This document shows positions 39,785-47,465 of a DNA stretch of 64,000 bases, one piece after another. The notes under the pieces were generated by a model. The model made no database searches, was not told the DNA's origin, and worked only from the letters and a program-made list of their open reading frames with translations. The position numbers and the translations under genes were made by a program. This DNA is from Alloalcanivorax balearicus MACL04 (GTDB lineage Bacteria > Pseudomonadota > Gammaproteobacteria > Pseudomonadales > Alcanivoracaceae), in contig NZ_ARXS01000010.1 in assembly GCF_025532145.1 (NCBI RefSeq), positions 88,896 to 152,895 on the forward strand, written 5' to 3'. The number at the start of each line of letters is the position of its first letter. Positions within the stretch are counted from its first letter, which is position 1.

Positions 39785-40858
39785 ATGAAAAAAACCCTTT
39801 TGATCCTGATTCTTCTGGTCCTGGCCAGTTACCTGTTGTTCTGGCCGGTACCGGTGGAGCCGGTGGCCTGGGACGTTCCCAAAGCACCGGCTCTGGAAGG
39901 TCCCTACGCCGTGAACGACCGGCTCAGCCGGGCACACCGTTTGGCCGAAGGCGAAGGCCATGGCCCGGAAGATGTGGCGGTGGATAACGAGGGGCGTCTC
40001 TATGTCGGTTATGAGGACGGGCGCATCGTCCGATTCCGCGGGGACGGCAGCGACGCCGACCTGATCGCCAATACCGGCGGCCGGCCGCTGGGGTTGGATT
40101 TCGCCCCGGACGACACGCTGGTGGTGGCCGATGGCTATCAGGGCCTGTTGCGCATCAATGCGCAATCCGGCGCGGTCACGGCGCTCACCAAGGAGGCGAA
40201 CGGCGTACCCTTCAAATTCACCGATGACGTGGATGTGGCCAGCGACGGCGTCATCTACTTCACCGATGCTTCCAGCAAGTTCGGTCCGGCGATGAAAGCC
40301 CGGGACGACATCATCGAACACGGCGGCCACGGCCGGCTGCTCAAATACGATCCGCGAAACGACACCACCACGGTCCTGCTGGACGGTCTGCAATTCGCCA
40401 ACGGCGTGGCCCTGGCCCCGGACGAGTCCTATGTGCTGGTGGTGGAAACCGGCAGCTACCGGGTGCAGCGTTATTGGCTCAGCGGCGAACGCGCCGGTGA
40501 AAATGAAGTGTTCATCGATAACCTGCCGGGCATTCCCGACGGCATCTCCGGTAATGGCACCGATACTTTCTGGGTGGCCCTGTTCGCACCGCGCAACGCC
40601 GCTCTGGATGCCATGGCCGACAAGCCGCTGTTGCGAAAGGTGGTCTTCCGGTTACCGGAATTCATGCAGCCGCAACCGGCCCATCACGCCTTTGTGTTAG
40701 GCCTGGATACCGACGGCAACGTCACCCATAACCTGCAGTATCTCGGTGATGATGCGTTTTCCCCCATCACCAGTGTGGAGCAGGTCGGCCAGCGCTTGCT
40801 GCTGGGCAGCCTCACCGCCGACAGCTTCGCCATCTACAACCTTGAGGAGTCCCAATGA
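39785..40858 (+). CDS. SMP-30/strictosidine-synthase-like beta-propeller protein, membrane-anchored (357 aa)
   Basis: An N-terminal uncleaved-looking signal anchor (LLILILLVLASYLLFWPVP) is followed by a six-bladed propeller with GPEDVAVDNEGRLYVG, GRPLGLDFAPDDTLVVAD, KFTDDVDVASDGVIYFTDAS, GLQFANGVALAPDESYVLV and PGIPDGISGNGTDTFWV. These repeats are typical of the strictosidine synthase/APMAP group of lactonase-like hydrolases. It probably faces the periplasm. Its stop overlaps the next start (ATGA), tying it to the dehydrogenase gene. Confidence 0.82.
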   Translation: MKKTLLILILLVLASYLLFWPVPVEPVAWDVPKAPALEGPYAVNDRLSRAHRLAEGEGHGPEDVAVDNEGRLYVGYEDGRIVRFRGDGSDADLIANTGGRPLGLDFAPDDTLVVADGYQGLLRINAQSGAVTALTKEANGVPFKFTDDVDVASDGVIYFTDASSKFGPAMKARDDIIEHGGHGRLLKYDPRNDTTTVLLDGLQFANGVALAPDESYVLVVETGSYRVQRYWLSGERAGENEVFIDNLPGIPDGISGNGTDTFWVALFAPRNAALDAMADKPLLRKVVFRLPEFMQPQPAHHAFVLGLDTDGNVTHNLQYLGDDAFSPITSVEQVGQRLLLGSLTADSFAIYNLEESQ

Positions 40859-41730
40859 TTTCCCGAGTCGCATTTATCGGCCTTGGTGTTATGGGCTATC
40901 CCATGGCCGGTCACCTGGCCCGTGCTGGTCTGGAAGTAACGGTCTACAACCGCACCGGCGCCAAGGCCGAAGCCTGGGTGAAGGAATACGGCGGCCGCCA
41001 TGCCGTCACTCCGGCACTGGCCGCCGAGGACGCCGATGCGGTGTTCCTGTGCGTGGGCAATGATCAGGATCTGCATCAGGTCACCCTTGGTAAGGACGGC
41101 GCGGTGAGTACCCTGACCGCCGGCGCGGTGCTGGTGGATCACACCACCGCCAGCGCCACCATGGCCCGTACTCTGGACGATGCCTGTCGCGAACGGGGTG
41201 CGCATTTTATCGACGCACCGGTTTCCGGTGGCCAGCAAGGCGCCGAGAACGGCCAGCTTTCGGTGATGTGCGGCGGCGAGGAAGCGGTGTTCGAGCGTGT
41301 CGCCCCGGTGCTGGATCACTATGGCAAGAGCGTGGTACTGATGGGACCGGCGGGCAGCGGCCAGCTCACTAAAATGGCCAACCAGATTTGCGTGGGCGCG
41401 GCGATCCAAGGCGTGGCCGAGGCCATTGCCTTTGCCCGGGATGCCGGGTTGGACGCGGAAAAAGCCATGCAGGTGATCGGAGCCGGTGCCGGCAGTTCCT
41501 GGCAATTGCTGAACCGCCACCAGACCATGATCGCCGATGAGTACGAGCATGGCTTCGCCGTGGACTGGATGCGCAAGGATCTGATGATCTGTCTGGCCGA
41601 GGCCAACCGTACCGGTACCCCCTTGCCGGTGACCGCGCAGATCAACGAATTCTATAAGGACATTCAGGCCATGGGCGGCGGCCGCTGGGATACATCCAGT
41701 CTGCTGCGGCGGTTGCGGCGGCGGGATTGA
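40855..41730 (+). CDS. NAD(P)-dependent beta-hydroxyacid dehydrogenase (3-hydroxyisobutyrate type, 291 aa)
   Basis: Rossmann GLGVMGYPMAGHLARAG with NRT after strand 2 (suggesting NADP use), substrate block DAPVSGGQQGAENGQLSVMCGG (split), catalytic-Lys motif GQLTKMANQICVGAAIQG (~176) and NRHQTMIADEYEHGF. Length is usual. Substrates may be 3-hydroxyisobutyrate, tartronate semialdehyde or similar aldehyde acids. Coupled to the propeller protein, so a lactone/hydroxyacid pathway is a fair guess only. Confidence 0.85.
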   Translation: MISRVAFIGLGVMGYPMAGHLARAGLEVTVYNRTGAKAEAWVKEYGGRHAVTPALAAEDADAVFLCVGNDQDLHQVTLGKDGAVSTLTAGAVLVDHTTASATMARTLDDACRERGAHFIDAPVSGGQQGAENGQLSVMCGGEEAVFERVAPVLDHYGKSVVLMGPAGSGQLTKMANQICVGAAIQGVAEAIAFARDAGLDAEKAMQVIGAGAGSSWQLLNRHQTMIADEYEHGFAVDWMRKDLMICLAEANRTGTPLPVTAQINEFYKDIQAMGGGRWDTSSLLRRLRRRD

Positions 41731-41750
41731 TCAGGGAATCGTGACCCACT

Positions 41751-41817
41751 GTGGGAGTTTGCCCGCAAGCGAATCTGTTGGCCCGAAAGCACAATTCGCT
41801 TACAGGCAAGCTCCCAC
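41751..41817. repeat. REP-type inverted pair
   Basis: gtgggagtttgcccgcaagc... (41751-41774) pairs with 41794-41817 (3 mismatches over 24 bp). This is the classic pseudomonad REP motif (gtgggagc-ttgcctgc-aagc) in a BIME-like pair, in the gap between convergent genes. Confidence 0.8.
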
Positions 41818-41838
41818 AGCGGCTTCGCTGCATGATCC

Positions 41839-41862
41839 GTGGGAGCCAGCCTGCTGGCGAAT
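41839..41862 (+). repeat. Third REP unit, variant
   Basis: gtgggagccagcctgctggcg is a REP variant with inner palindrome ccagcctgctgg. It shares its first 13 bases with the fragment at 856. Confidence 0.75.
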
Positions 41863-41923
41863 GACGCGCCGCACCAGTGAACTTGCAAGGCAACATGGAA
41901 TCTCCCACGGCGGCGGCGTAGAG

Positions 41924-42925
41924 CTATTTCGCCACGGCGCCCTTTTTCAGCACCAACGTCTTGGCGTTGTCGCTGGCCACCCGTCGCGCCACCTCTTCTG
42001 GCAGAGCATTCAATAGCGGCCGGTAGCTGTTGAGGATTTTCTTCATGCTGTCGAAATGCCCGACCAGGTCGGTGCCCAGGGTGAACCGGTCGGGGTGGTC
42101 TTTGATCAGCGTCAGCCACACCTCGCGCGGCTTGTCGTCATCCAGCAGATAGTGCTCCCGCACACTCCAGGACAGATCCACGTAGAGGTTGTCGTAGCGT
42201 TCCAGCAGCGCGCGGATAATAGCCGGCAGCGTTTCCAACGGCGCCTGCCGCGCTTCCACCCCGCCACTGGTGCCGGCGTGGGCAAGAATAAAGCGGGTCT
42301 TCGGGTTTTCCTTGAGCGCGTCTTCCAGCTCCTCAAGATAGATCGGCGTTTTCTCGCGTAGCGAAGTCAGATTGCTGTGCAGCAGCACCGGCAAACCGTG
42401 GCGGGCGGCCACCCGGTATACTTTCATCAGCGCCGGGTGATTGGCCCTTGGCGTTTCCCCTTCGGTCAGGGCGGTAAGGTCATCATGGCGGGTGATCACT
42501 TCACCGATCCCGCGCCACAGGCCCGGATAGCGCTCGATCAGCGCCTCCACGTGCCGGGCGGCATTGAGGTCGGTGGGATTGATACCGCTGATAAAGGGCA
42601 CCAGCCGCTGCCGGCGCTCTTGCGGCAATGCCGCGATGGCCTGGGCCAACAGGTCGTCGGTGGCGCTGTAGTAGTACAACGGTGCTTCGTCGCCAAGAAA
42701 GTAACGGGGCCGGCGCGGCGCACTTTGCTCCCATTTTTTCACCACCGGCAGACCAAAGACCCAGGCCTGCTCCACCCTGGCCTTGTCCATGGCGTTGAAC
42801 ATGGCGTCCATGCCTTCGCTTTCCTGCATGAAATCCACGTAATGCAGGTGCGCATCCACATACAGGTAGTCCCGTGCCCACAGCGGTGAGCTCGCCAGCA
42901 ACGCCAATACGGCCAGAAATCGCAT
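41924..42925 (-). CDS. Exported amidohydrolase (amidohydrolase-2 family, 333 aa)
   Basis: A cleavable signal peptide (FLAVLALLASSPLWA) precedes the mature RDYLYVDAHLHYVDF with the metal-binding HLH. Further TIM-barrel motifs are GIGEVITRHDD, GLPVLLHSN (His), RFILAHAGTSGG (His) and GTDLVGHFDSM (Asp). The set fits the PF04909 amidohydrolase/decarboxylase fold in the periplasm. Substrate unknown. The C-terminus, LKKGAVAK, is basic. Divergent from the toxin-antitoxin operon. Confidence 0.83.
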   Translation of the reverse strand: MRFLAVLALLASSPLWARDYLYVDAHLHYVDFMQESEGMDAMFNAMDKARVEQAWVFGLPVVKKWEQSAPRRPRYFLGDEAPLYYYSATDDLLAQAIAALPQERRQRLVPFISGINPTDLNAARHVEALIERYPGLWRGIGEVITRHDDLTALTEGETPRANHPALMKVYRVAARHGLPVLLHSNLTSLREKTPIYLEELEDALKENPKTRFILAHAGTSGGVEARQAPLETLPAIIRALLERYDNLYVDLSWSVREHYLLDDDKPREVWLTLIKDHPDRFTLGTDLVGHFDSMKKILNSYRPLLNALPEEVARRVASDNAKTLVLKKGAVAK

Positions 42926-43007
42926 TATTTTCTTTCCTCCATGATGTCCTGCCTTCCTTGACCGGCGGGGTTGCCAGGGGTTCTACGGATTATACAGAGT
43001 CTTACTC

Positions 43008-43058
43008 TTTTATCTATTTGTAGACAAAATACTATTTTATGTCCTAATATGGACAAAA
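43008..43058. promoter_or_regulatory. Putative autoregulatory operator of the Xre/RES operon
   Basis: Two similar ~22-24-bp units, each TTTTAT...ACAAAA (43008-43029 and 43035-43058), contain palindromes TTTGT-AG-ACAAA (43017-43028) and TGTCC-TAATAT-GGACA (43040-43055) whose centres are 25 bp apart. They lie directly before the SD of the antitoxin gene, where operators of such systems are found. Confidence 0.5.
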
Positions 43059-43074
43059 CGTCAGGAGGTGCCCC

Positions 43075-43482
43075 ATGCAACCGGCCCACGACACCCAGAA
43101 TCTGCCCGCCCTGGACGACCAGGCCCGCCATGCCGCCCTGCGCGCGGTGCTCAAACTGCTCGATTTGTGGCAATGCACGGAGAAGGAGAAGACCGCGCTG
43201 CTCGGCGTCGGCCGCTCCACCCTGCACAAGTACCAGAGTCGCCCGGAAAGCGCCCGCATTTCCAATGATTTACTGGAGCGCCTGAGCTATCTGCTCAACA
43301 TTCATCAGGCATTACGTACCCTGTTCGGCAACCGGGAGAACGTCTATGGCTTCGTACGCATGCCCAACCACAACCCCTACTTCAACGGCACCAGCCCCAT
43401 GGAGGCCATGAGCACCGGACGGGTCGCCAGCCTCTACGAGGTATTCCGCCATCTGGACAGCCTGCGCGGGGGCCAGTGGTGA
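43075..43482 (+). CDS. Xre/MbcA/ParS-type antitoxin (135 aa)
   Basis: An N-terminal HTH-like domain (LLGVGRSTLHKYQSRP) plus the C-terminal DUF2384/MbcA toxin-binding module with LSYLLNIHQALRTLFGN and YGFVRMPNHNPYFNGTSPME (split), a hallmark of antitoxins paired with RES toxins. SD AGGAGGTG sits 4 nt before the ATG. Its 3' end overlaps the toxin by a few bases (GTGGTGA). Confidence 0.9.
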   Translation: MQPAHDTQNLPALDDQARHAALRAVLKLLDLWQCTEKEKTALLGVGRSTLHKYQSRPESARISNDLLERLSYLLNIHQALRTLFGNRENVYGFVRMPNHNPYFNGTSPMEAMSTGRVASLYEVFRHLDSLRGGQW

Positions 43483-44186
43483 GCCAACCGGACTATCGCG
43501 AACTGCCGCTGCATGCCTTCGACCATCAGGAGGCGTACCGTCTGGTCAACGGCAAATATCCGCCCATCAACCTGTTCGACGATGTCGCCGACGAGAGCGA
43601 TTTCGATGCTCTTTTCGCGGTACAGGCACTGACCAATCCCCGGCTGCAAACCCAGATTGGAGAGCTGAACCGGGTCCCCCCGGAACGCCGTCCCTGGGGC
43701 ATTCCCGGCTGCAGCTACGCGCTGGCCCCCTTTGTCCATGTCAATCCCGCCGGCTCGCGCTTCTCCGACGGCGGCTTCGGTGTGCTCTACTGTGCCGAAC
43801 GCATGGCCACCGCCATCGCCGAAACCCGCTATCACCAGCAACACTACTTCCAGCAGGTCATTGGGTTGAAGTACGACCGGGTGGTGATGCGCGGTCTGCG
43901 GGTTCGCTTTTCCGCCGCGTTACGCGACATTCACAACCCGCTGCGCGACGACGATCAGTGGTATCACCCCGAGGATTACAGCAGTGCCCGCCGCCTCGGC
44001 CAGCGTCTGTTTGAAGCGGACGAGCATGGCCTGGCCTACAGCTCGGTACGCGACCCGGGGGCGCTGTGTTTTGCCCTGTTTTCCCCTCATCTGGTGGAAT
44101 CGGTGATTCCCAGCACCCACTACGAATACATCTGGGATGGCGAGCGTATCGCCCATGTGCTGACCATCCGCCGCGTCACCGGGTGA
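43476..44186 (+). CDS. RES-domain toxin (236 aa)
   Basis: RES core: PGCSYALAPFVHVNPAGSRF followed by SDGGFGVLYCAERMATAIAETRYHQ, giving the R..F...G..YCA....A..E pattern; a later Ser in AYSSVRDPGALC completes the conserved triad in the family. RES toxins such as MbcT and ParT attack NAD+ or transfer ADP-ribose. Start is GTG 43476 or the GTG at 43479. The stop at 44184-44186 overlaps the next ATG (TGATG). Confidence 0.87.
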   Translation: MVSQPDYRELPLHAFDHQEAYRLVNGKYPPINLFDDVADESDFDALFAVQALTNPRLQTQIGELNRVPPERRPWGIPGCSYALAPFVHVNPAGSRFSDGGFGVLYCAERMATAIAETRYHQQHYFQQVIGLKYDRVVMRGLRVRFSAALRDIHNPLRDDDQWYHPEDYSSARRLGQRLFEADEHGLAYSSVRDPGALCFALFSPHLVESVIPSTHYEYIWDGERIAHVLTIRRVTG

Positions 44187-45286
44187 TGACCATGGAATCC
44201 CTGGGAACGGTGATCATCGGTGGCGGCGTGGTGGGCCTGGCCATTGCCCGGGAACTGGCCCTGGCCGGCCGCGCACCGGTATTGCTGGAAGCGGAGGCGC
44301 ACTTTGGCGAGCACCTGTCCTCGCGCAACAGCGAAGTGATCCATGCCGGCCTTTATTACCCGCCGGACTCCCTCAAAGCCATGTCCTGCCTGCGCGGCAA
44401 TGCCCTGCTCTACGAGTATTGCCAGCGCCGTCGGGTAGCCCATCGCCGTTGCGGCAAATGGGTGGTGGCAAGAGGCGAGGAGCAGGCCCGGCAACTGCGG
44501 GCTTTGTACGACAACGCCATTGCCGCTGGTGCCAGCGGATTGCACTGGCTGGGGCGCCCTGCTCTGCAACATGAGGAGCCCTGGCTGGCGGCGGATCTGG
44601 CGCTGTCCAGCGAACACACCGGCATCGTCGACAGTCACGGCCTGATGGCCGCGCTGGCCGCCGACGCCGAAGAAGCCGGCGCCTTACTGTGCTTGCGGCA
44701 CAGTGTGATCGCCCTGGGCGGAGACCGGCACGGTTTCGAGTTACAGGTGACCGGCCCGGATGGTGGCTTTCAGTTGCACTGCGAGCAACTGGTGATCGCC
44801 GCCGGCCTGGGCAGCGTACCGTTGCTGCAACGTCTGCACGGGCTGCCAGCGGATCTGGCTCCACAACAGGGACTGGCGCGGGGTAACTATTTCCGCCTGC
44901 GTGGCGCCAGCCCTACCCGGCGTTTGATCTACCCGCTGCCGGAGCGCCATGGCCTTGGTGTGCATCTGACCGTGGACCTGGCGGGCCAGGCGCGCTTCGG
45001 GCCGGACGTGGAATGGATCGACCAGGTGGATTACCGCGTCAATCTCCAGCGCGAGCCCGCTTTCAAGGACGCCGTGCGTGCCTACTGGCCGGGCCTTCCA
45101 CCCGGTTCACTGCTGCCGGACTACACCGGCATCCGCCCCAAATTGCGCCTGCATGGCGAAGCCCATACGGATTTCTGCCTGCTCGACGAGCAGGATCACG
45201 GCCTGCCGGGCCTGATTGCCTTGCTGGGCATCGAGTCACCGGGGCTGACCGCCGCCCTGGCGTTGGCGGAGCGGATTCGAGGGTGA
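44186..45286 (+). CDS. FAD-dependent oxidoreductase, L-2-hydroxyglutarate dehydrogenase-like (366 aa)
   Basis: DAO-type FAD motif VIIGGGVVGLAIARELALAG, then SSRNSEVIHAGLYYPPDSLKA, a block characteristic of L-2-hydroxyglutarate dehydrogenases (LhgO/L2HGDH), and GIRPKLRLHGEAHTDF, ESPGLTAALALAERI at the end. It would oxidise L-2-hydroxyglutarate to 2-oxoglutarate with electrons passed to quinone. 366 aa is shorter than E. coli LhgO (422). Its ATG overlaps the RES toxin stop, an odd pairing with a toxin-antitoxin operon. Confidence 0.8.
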   Translation: MTMESLGTVIIGGGVVGLAIARELALAGRAPVLLEAEAHFGEHLSSRNSEVIHAGLYYPPDSLKAMSCLRGNALLYEYCQRRRVAHRRCGKWVVARGEEQARQLRALYDNAIAAGASGLHWLGRPALQHEEPWLAADLALSSEHTGIVDSHGLMAALAADAEEAGALLCLRHSVIALGGDRHGFELQVTGPDGGFQLHCEQLVIAAGLGSVPLLQRLHGLPADLAPQQGLARGNYFRLRGASPTRRLIYPLPERHGLGVHLTVDLAGQARFGPDVEWIDQVDYRVNLQREPAFKDAVRAYWPGLPPGSLLPDYTGIRPKLRLHGEAHTDFCLLDEQDHGLPGLIALLGIESPGLTAALALAERIRG

Positions 45287-45294
45287 GGACGCGA

Positions 45295-46245
45295 TCACCT
45301 TGCCGCCGGTTTTCCGGCGCGGCCATTCGGCGCGGCTGGCGGTCGCCGGCCATACCGTCGTGGCGAGGCCCCCATGACCCGCTTGAACGCCGTGCTGAAC
45401 GCGCTTTCGGATTGATAACCCAGCGACAGGGAGATAACGGAAACCGGATCGTTGGAGTTCTCCAGCCTGTCTCCCGCCAGCAGCATGCGCCAGCGCGTCA
45501 CATACTCCATCGGCGAGGTGCCCATCGTCTCCCTGAATTTCTGGGCGAATGACGAACGCGACATGTGGGCACGTTCGGCCAATGTCCGCAGCGTCCAGCG
45601 ATAGGCCGGATCGGCATGCACCGCACCGATGGCCGGACCCAACTGCTTGTCCGCCACGCCGAAAAGCCATCCCGTGCTGCCCGCTGCTCCTTTTCTCACG
45701 TGCAGCCTGAGTGCCTGCACCAGCATCATATGGGCGAGGTGCTGGGCGATCAGAAACCCACCGGGCTCGGGGTCGTGCAGTTCCTGCATCATCCTTTCCA
45801 CCGACCAGCGCAGCGCCGCCTGTTCCGTCTCATTGTGAATGTGCACGATGGGCGGCAGCATGCTCATCAGCATATCGGCGTGCCCGCCGTTGACGCCAAA
45901 CCGGCTGCCGACGAGAAAGACGTCGCCTCCGCCGTTGATCCTCACGACGGCACCGGGGCGTGGGGGCGGTAAATAATTGCTGGAAGGTTCCGGCGACAGC
46001 GCCATATCGCTGGCAAGACGGAAGGGGCGTCCGCTTGGCAGCACGAAGCAGTCTCCTTCCTTCAGATACACGGCGTCGGGAATACTATCGACCGCCAGCC
46101 AGCATCCACCGGACACCACCGCATAGCACTTGATCAGCTTGTACTGATCCGGGAACTGGATCGACCAGTCGCCTCCGGCATCAAAACCGGCGGACACGTA
46201 GCTGCGGGGTTTCAGTAGCGAGAGTACGTCTGAAAGCGGGTCCAT
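45295..46245 (-). CDS. AraC-family regulator (cupin_6 type, 316 aa)
   Basis: N-terminal cupin-like sensor (MDPLSDVLSLLKPRSYVSAG..., DCFVLPSGRPF) and a C-terminal double HTH: WTLRTLAERAHMSRSSFAQKF and DPVSVISLSLGYQSESAFSTAF (split), ending in SPRRYGRR. The start at ATG 46245 (AGGGA upstream) gives the standard N-terminus; ten further codons are in frame. It is divergent from the RND pump genes and is likely their regulator. Confidence 0.88.
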   Translation of the reverse strand: MDPLSDVLSLLKPRSYVSAGFDAGGDWSIQFPDQYKLIKCYAVVSGGCWLAVDSIPDAVYLKEGDCFVLPSGRPFRLASDMALSPEPSSNYLPPPRPGAVVRINGGGDVFLVGSRFGVNGGHADMLMSMLPPIVHIHNETEQAALRWSVERMMQELHDPEPGGFLIAQHLAHMMLVQALRLHVRKGAAGSTGWLFGVADKQLGPAIGAVHADPAYRWTLRTLAERAHMSRSSFAQKFRETMGTSPMEYVTRWRMLLAGDRLENSNDPVSVISLSLGYQSESAFSTAFKRVMGASPRRYGRRPPAAPNGRAGKPAAR

Positions 46246-46352
46246 GCCTTTCCCTGGACGATTGCAAAGGAACACCGGACCTTACCGCATAGATCGGATG
46301 GTCGGAAGGCTCTATGGTTCTCATCTGCCTAGCGGCCTATGACGACTCGACT

Positions 46353-47462
46353 ATGAAGATGCCCGTAATTGCCCAACGCTGGGCTTCAGCACTCACCTTC
46401 CTGCTGCTTTCCGCCTGCGATGATGGTCCGCTCCCGGATGTCAGTGAGGAGTCCGTCGCGGTGGCGCGTGTCATGGTAGCGCCGGCAAAATCCGCTGCGT
46501 TCGCGGAGCGGTTCTCCATGTCCGGGACCCTGACCGCTGAACGTCAGGCATGGCTGTCTGCACGTGTCGACGGGCTCGTCTCGCGGGTGCATGTCGATGC
46601 CGGCGATCAGGTTGAACCCGGGCAGGTATTGCTCGAACTTGATCCCGCCATCGCCCGCCAAACCTTACTGCGCGCCCAAGCCGAAGCCGCCGAGGCGGAC
46701 GCCGCCGTGCGCGAGGCAGAGCGCCTGGTCACCGAAGCACAGCGGCTGGTCGAGCACCGGGCCATTGCCGCCACGGAACTCGGGGCGCGCACTGCCGCTC
46801 TGGACCTTGCGCGGGCGGCGGCGGAATCCGCCCGGGCCAGTACCCGCGAGCAAGAAGAAATCGTCGCGCGGCACACGCTGCCCGCCCCATTCTCAGGCGT
46901 GGTGGCCGAAAAGCTTACCGAGACCGGCGAATGGGTACAACGCGGCACACCGGTACTGTCACTGATAGCGACGGACCGCGTGCGTCTGGATCTGCGCATG
47001 CCACAGGAGCGCTTCTGGCAGATCGACGACGATGCGCAGGTACGCGTTTTCGCCGATGCACTTGGCGGTACGCCGTTGCCGGCCAGCGTTGATGCGCGGG
47101 TTCCCGTCACCGATTCCGGCACCAGAACCTTCCTGCTGCGTTTGCTGGTGGACGATCCTGAAGGTCATCTGCTACCCGGGACCTCGGCCCGTGCCGAGAT
47201 TTCGCTCGCGCAAGCGGGTACCGGCATCGTGACGATCAGTCGTGACGCCTTGCTGCGTCACCCCGACGGCAGCCTCAGTGTGTACGTCGTTGAAGACGAC
47301 GGTGACCAGCCGGTGGCGCGCAGGCACACGGTGCGGGTTCTCCATGACCAGGATGGCAGGGTCGCCGTTGCTGGTGACGACATAGCACAAGGCGCCCGGG
47401 TCGTGATTCGCGGCAACGAGGCCCTGACCGACGGCCAGCCCGTGGACCTGGTGGAGCACTGA
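46353..47462 (+). CDS. RND efflux periplasmic adaptor lipoprotein (369 aa)
   Basis: A lipoprotein signal (ALTFLLLSAC with lipobox LLSAC) is followed by a lipoyl/barrel-sandwich half (ARVDGLVSRVHVDAGDQVEPGQVLLELDP, split), a coiled hairpin (~100-160), and the second half (LPAPFSGVVAEKLTETGEWVQRGTPVLSLI, split) with a beta-barrel. ATG 46353 is chosen for the signal peptide; ATG 46314 has GGAAGG upstream but would add 13 residues before it. Links the RND permease to an outer-membrane channel not encoded here. Confidence 0.88.
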   Translation: MKMPVIAQRWASALTFLLLSACDDGPLPDVSEESVAVARVMVAPAKSAAFAERFSMSGTLTAERQAWLSARVDGLVSRVHVDAGDQVEPGQVLLELDPAIARQTLLRAQAEAAEADAAVREAERLVTEAQRLVEHRAIAATELGARTAALDLARAAAESARASTREQEEIVARHTLPAPFSGVVAEKLTETGEWVQRGTPVLSLIATDRVRLDLRMPQERFWQIDDDAQVRVFADALGGTPLPASVDARVPVTDSGTRTFLLRLLVDDPEGHLLPGTSARAEISLAQAGTGIVTISRDALLRHPDGSLSVYVVEDDGDQPVARRHTVRVLHDQDGRVAVAGDDIAQGARVVIRGNEALTDGQPVDLVEH

Positions 47463-47465
47463 TGC

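Noticed and set aside
41735..41923. Possible CRISPR or tandem array from the repeated gtgggag strings
   Set aside because: Units are in opposite orientations and unevenly spaced; they are REP palindromes.
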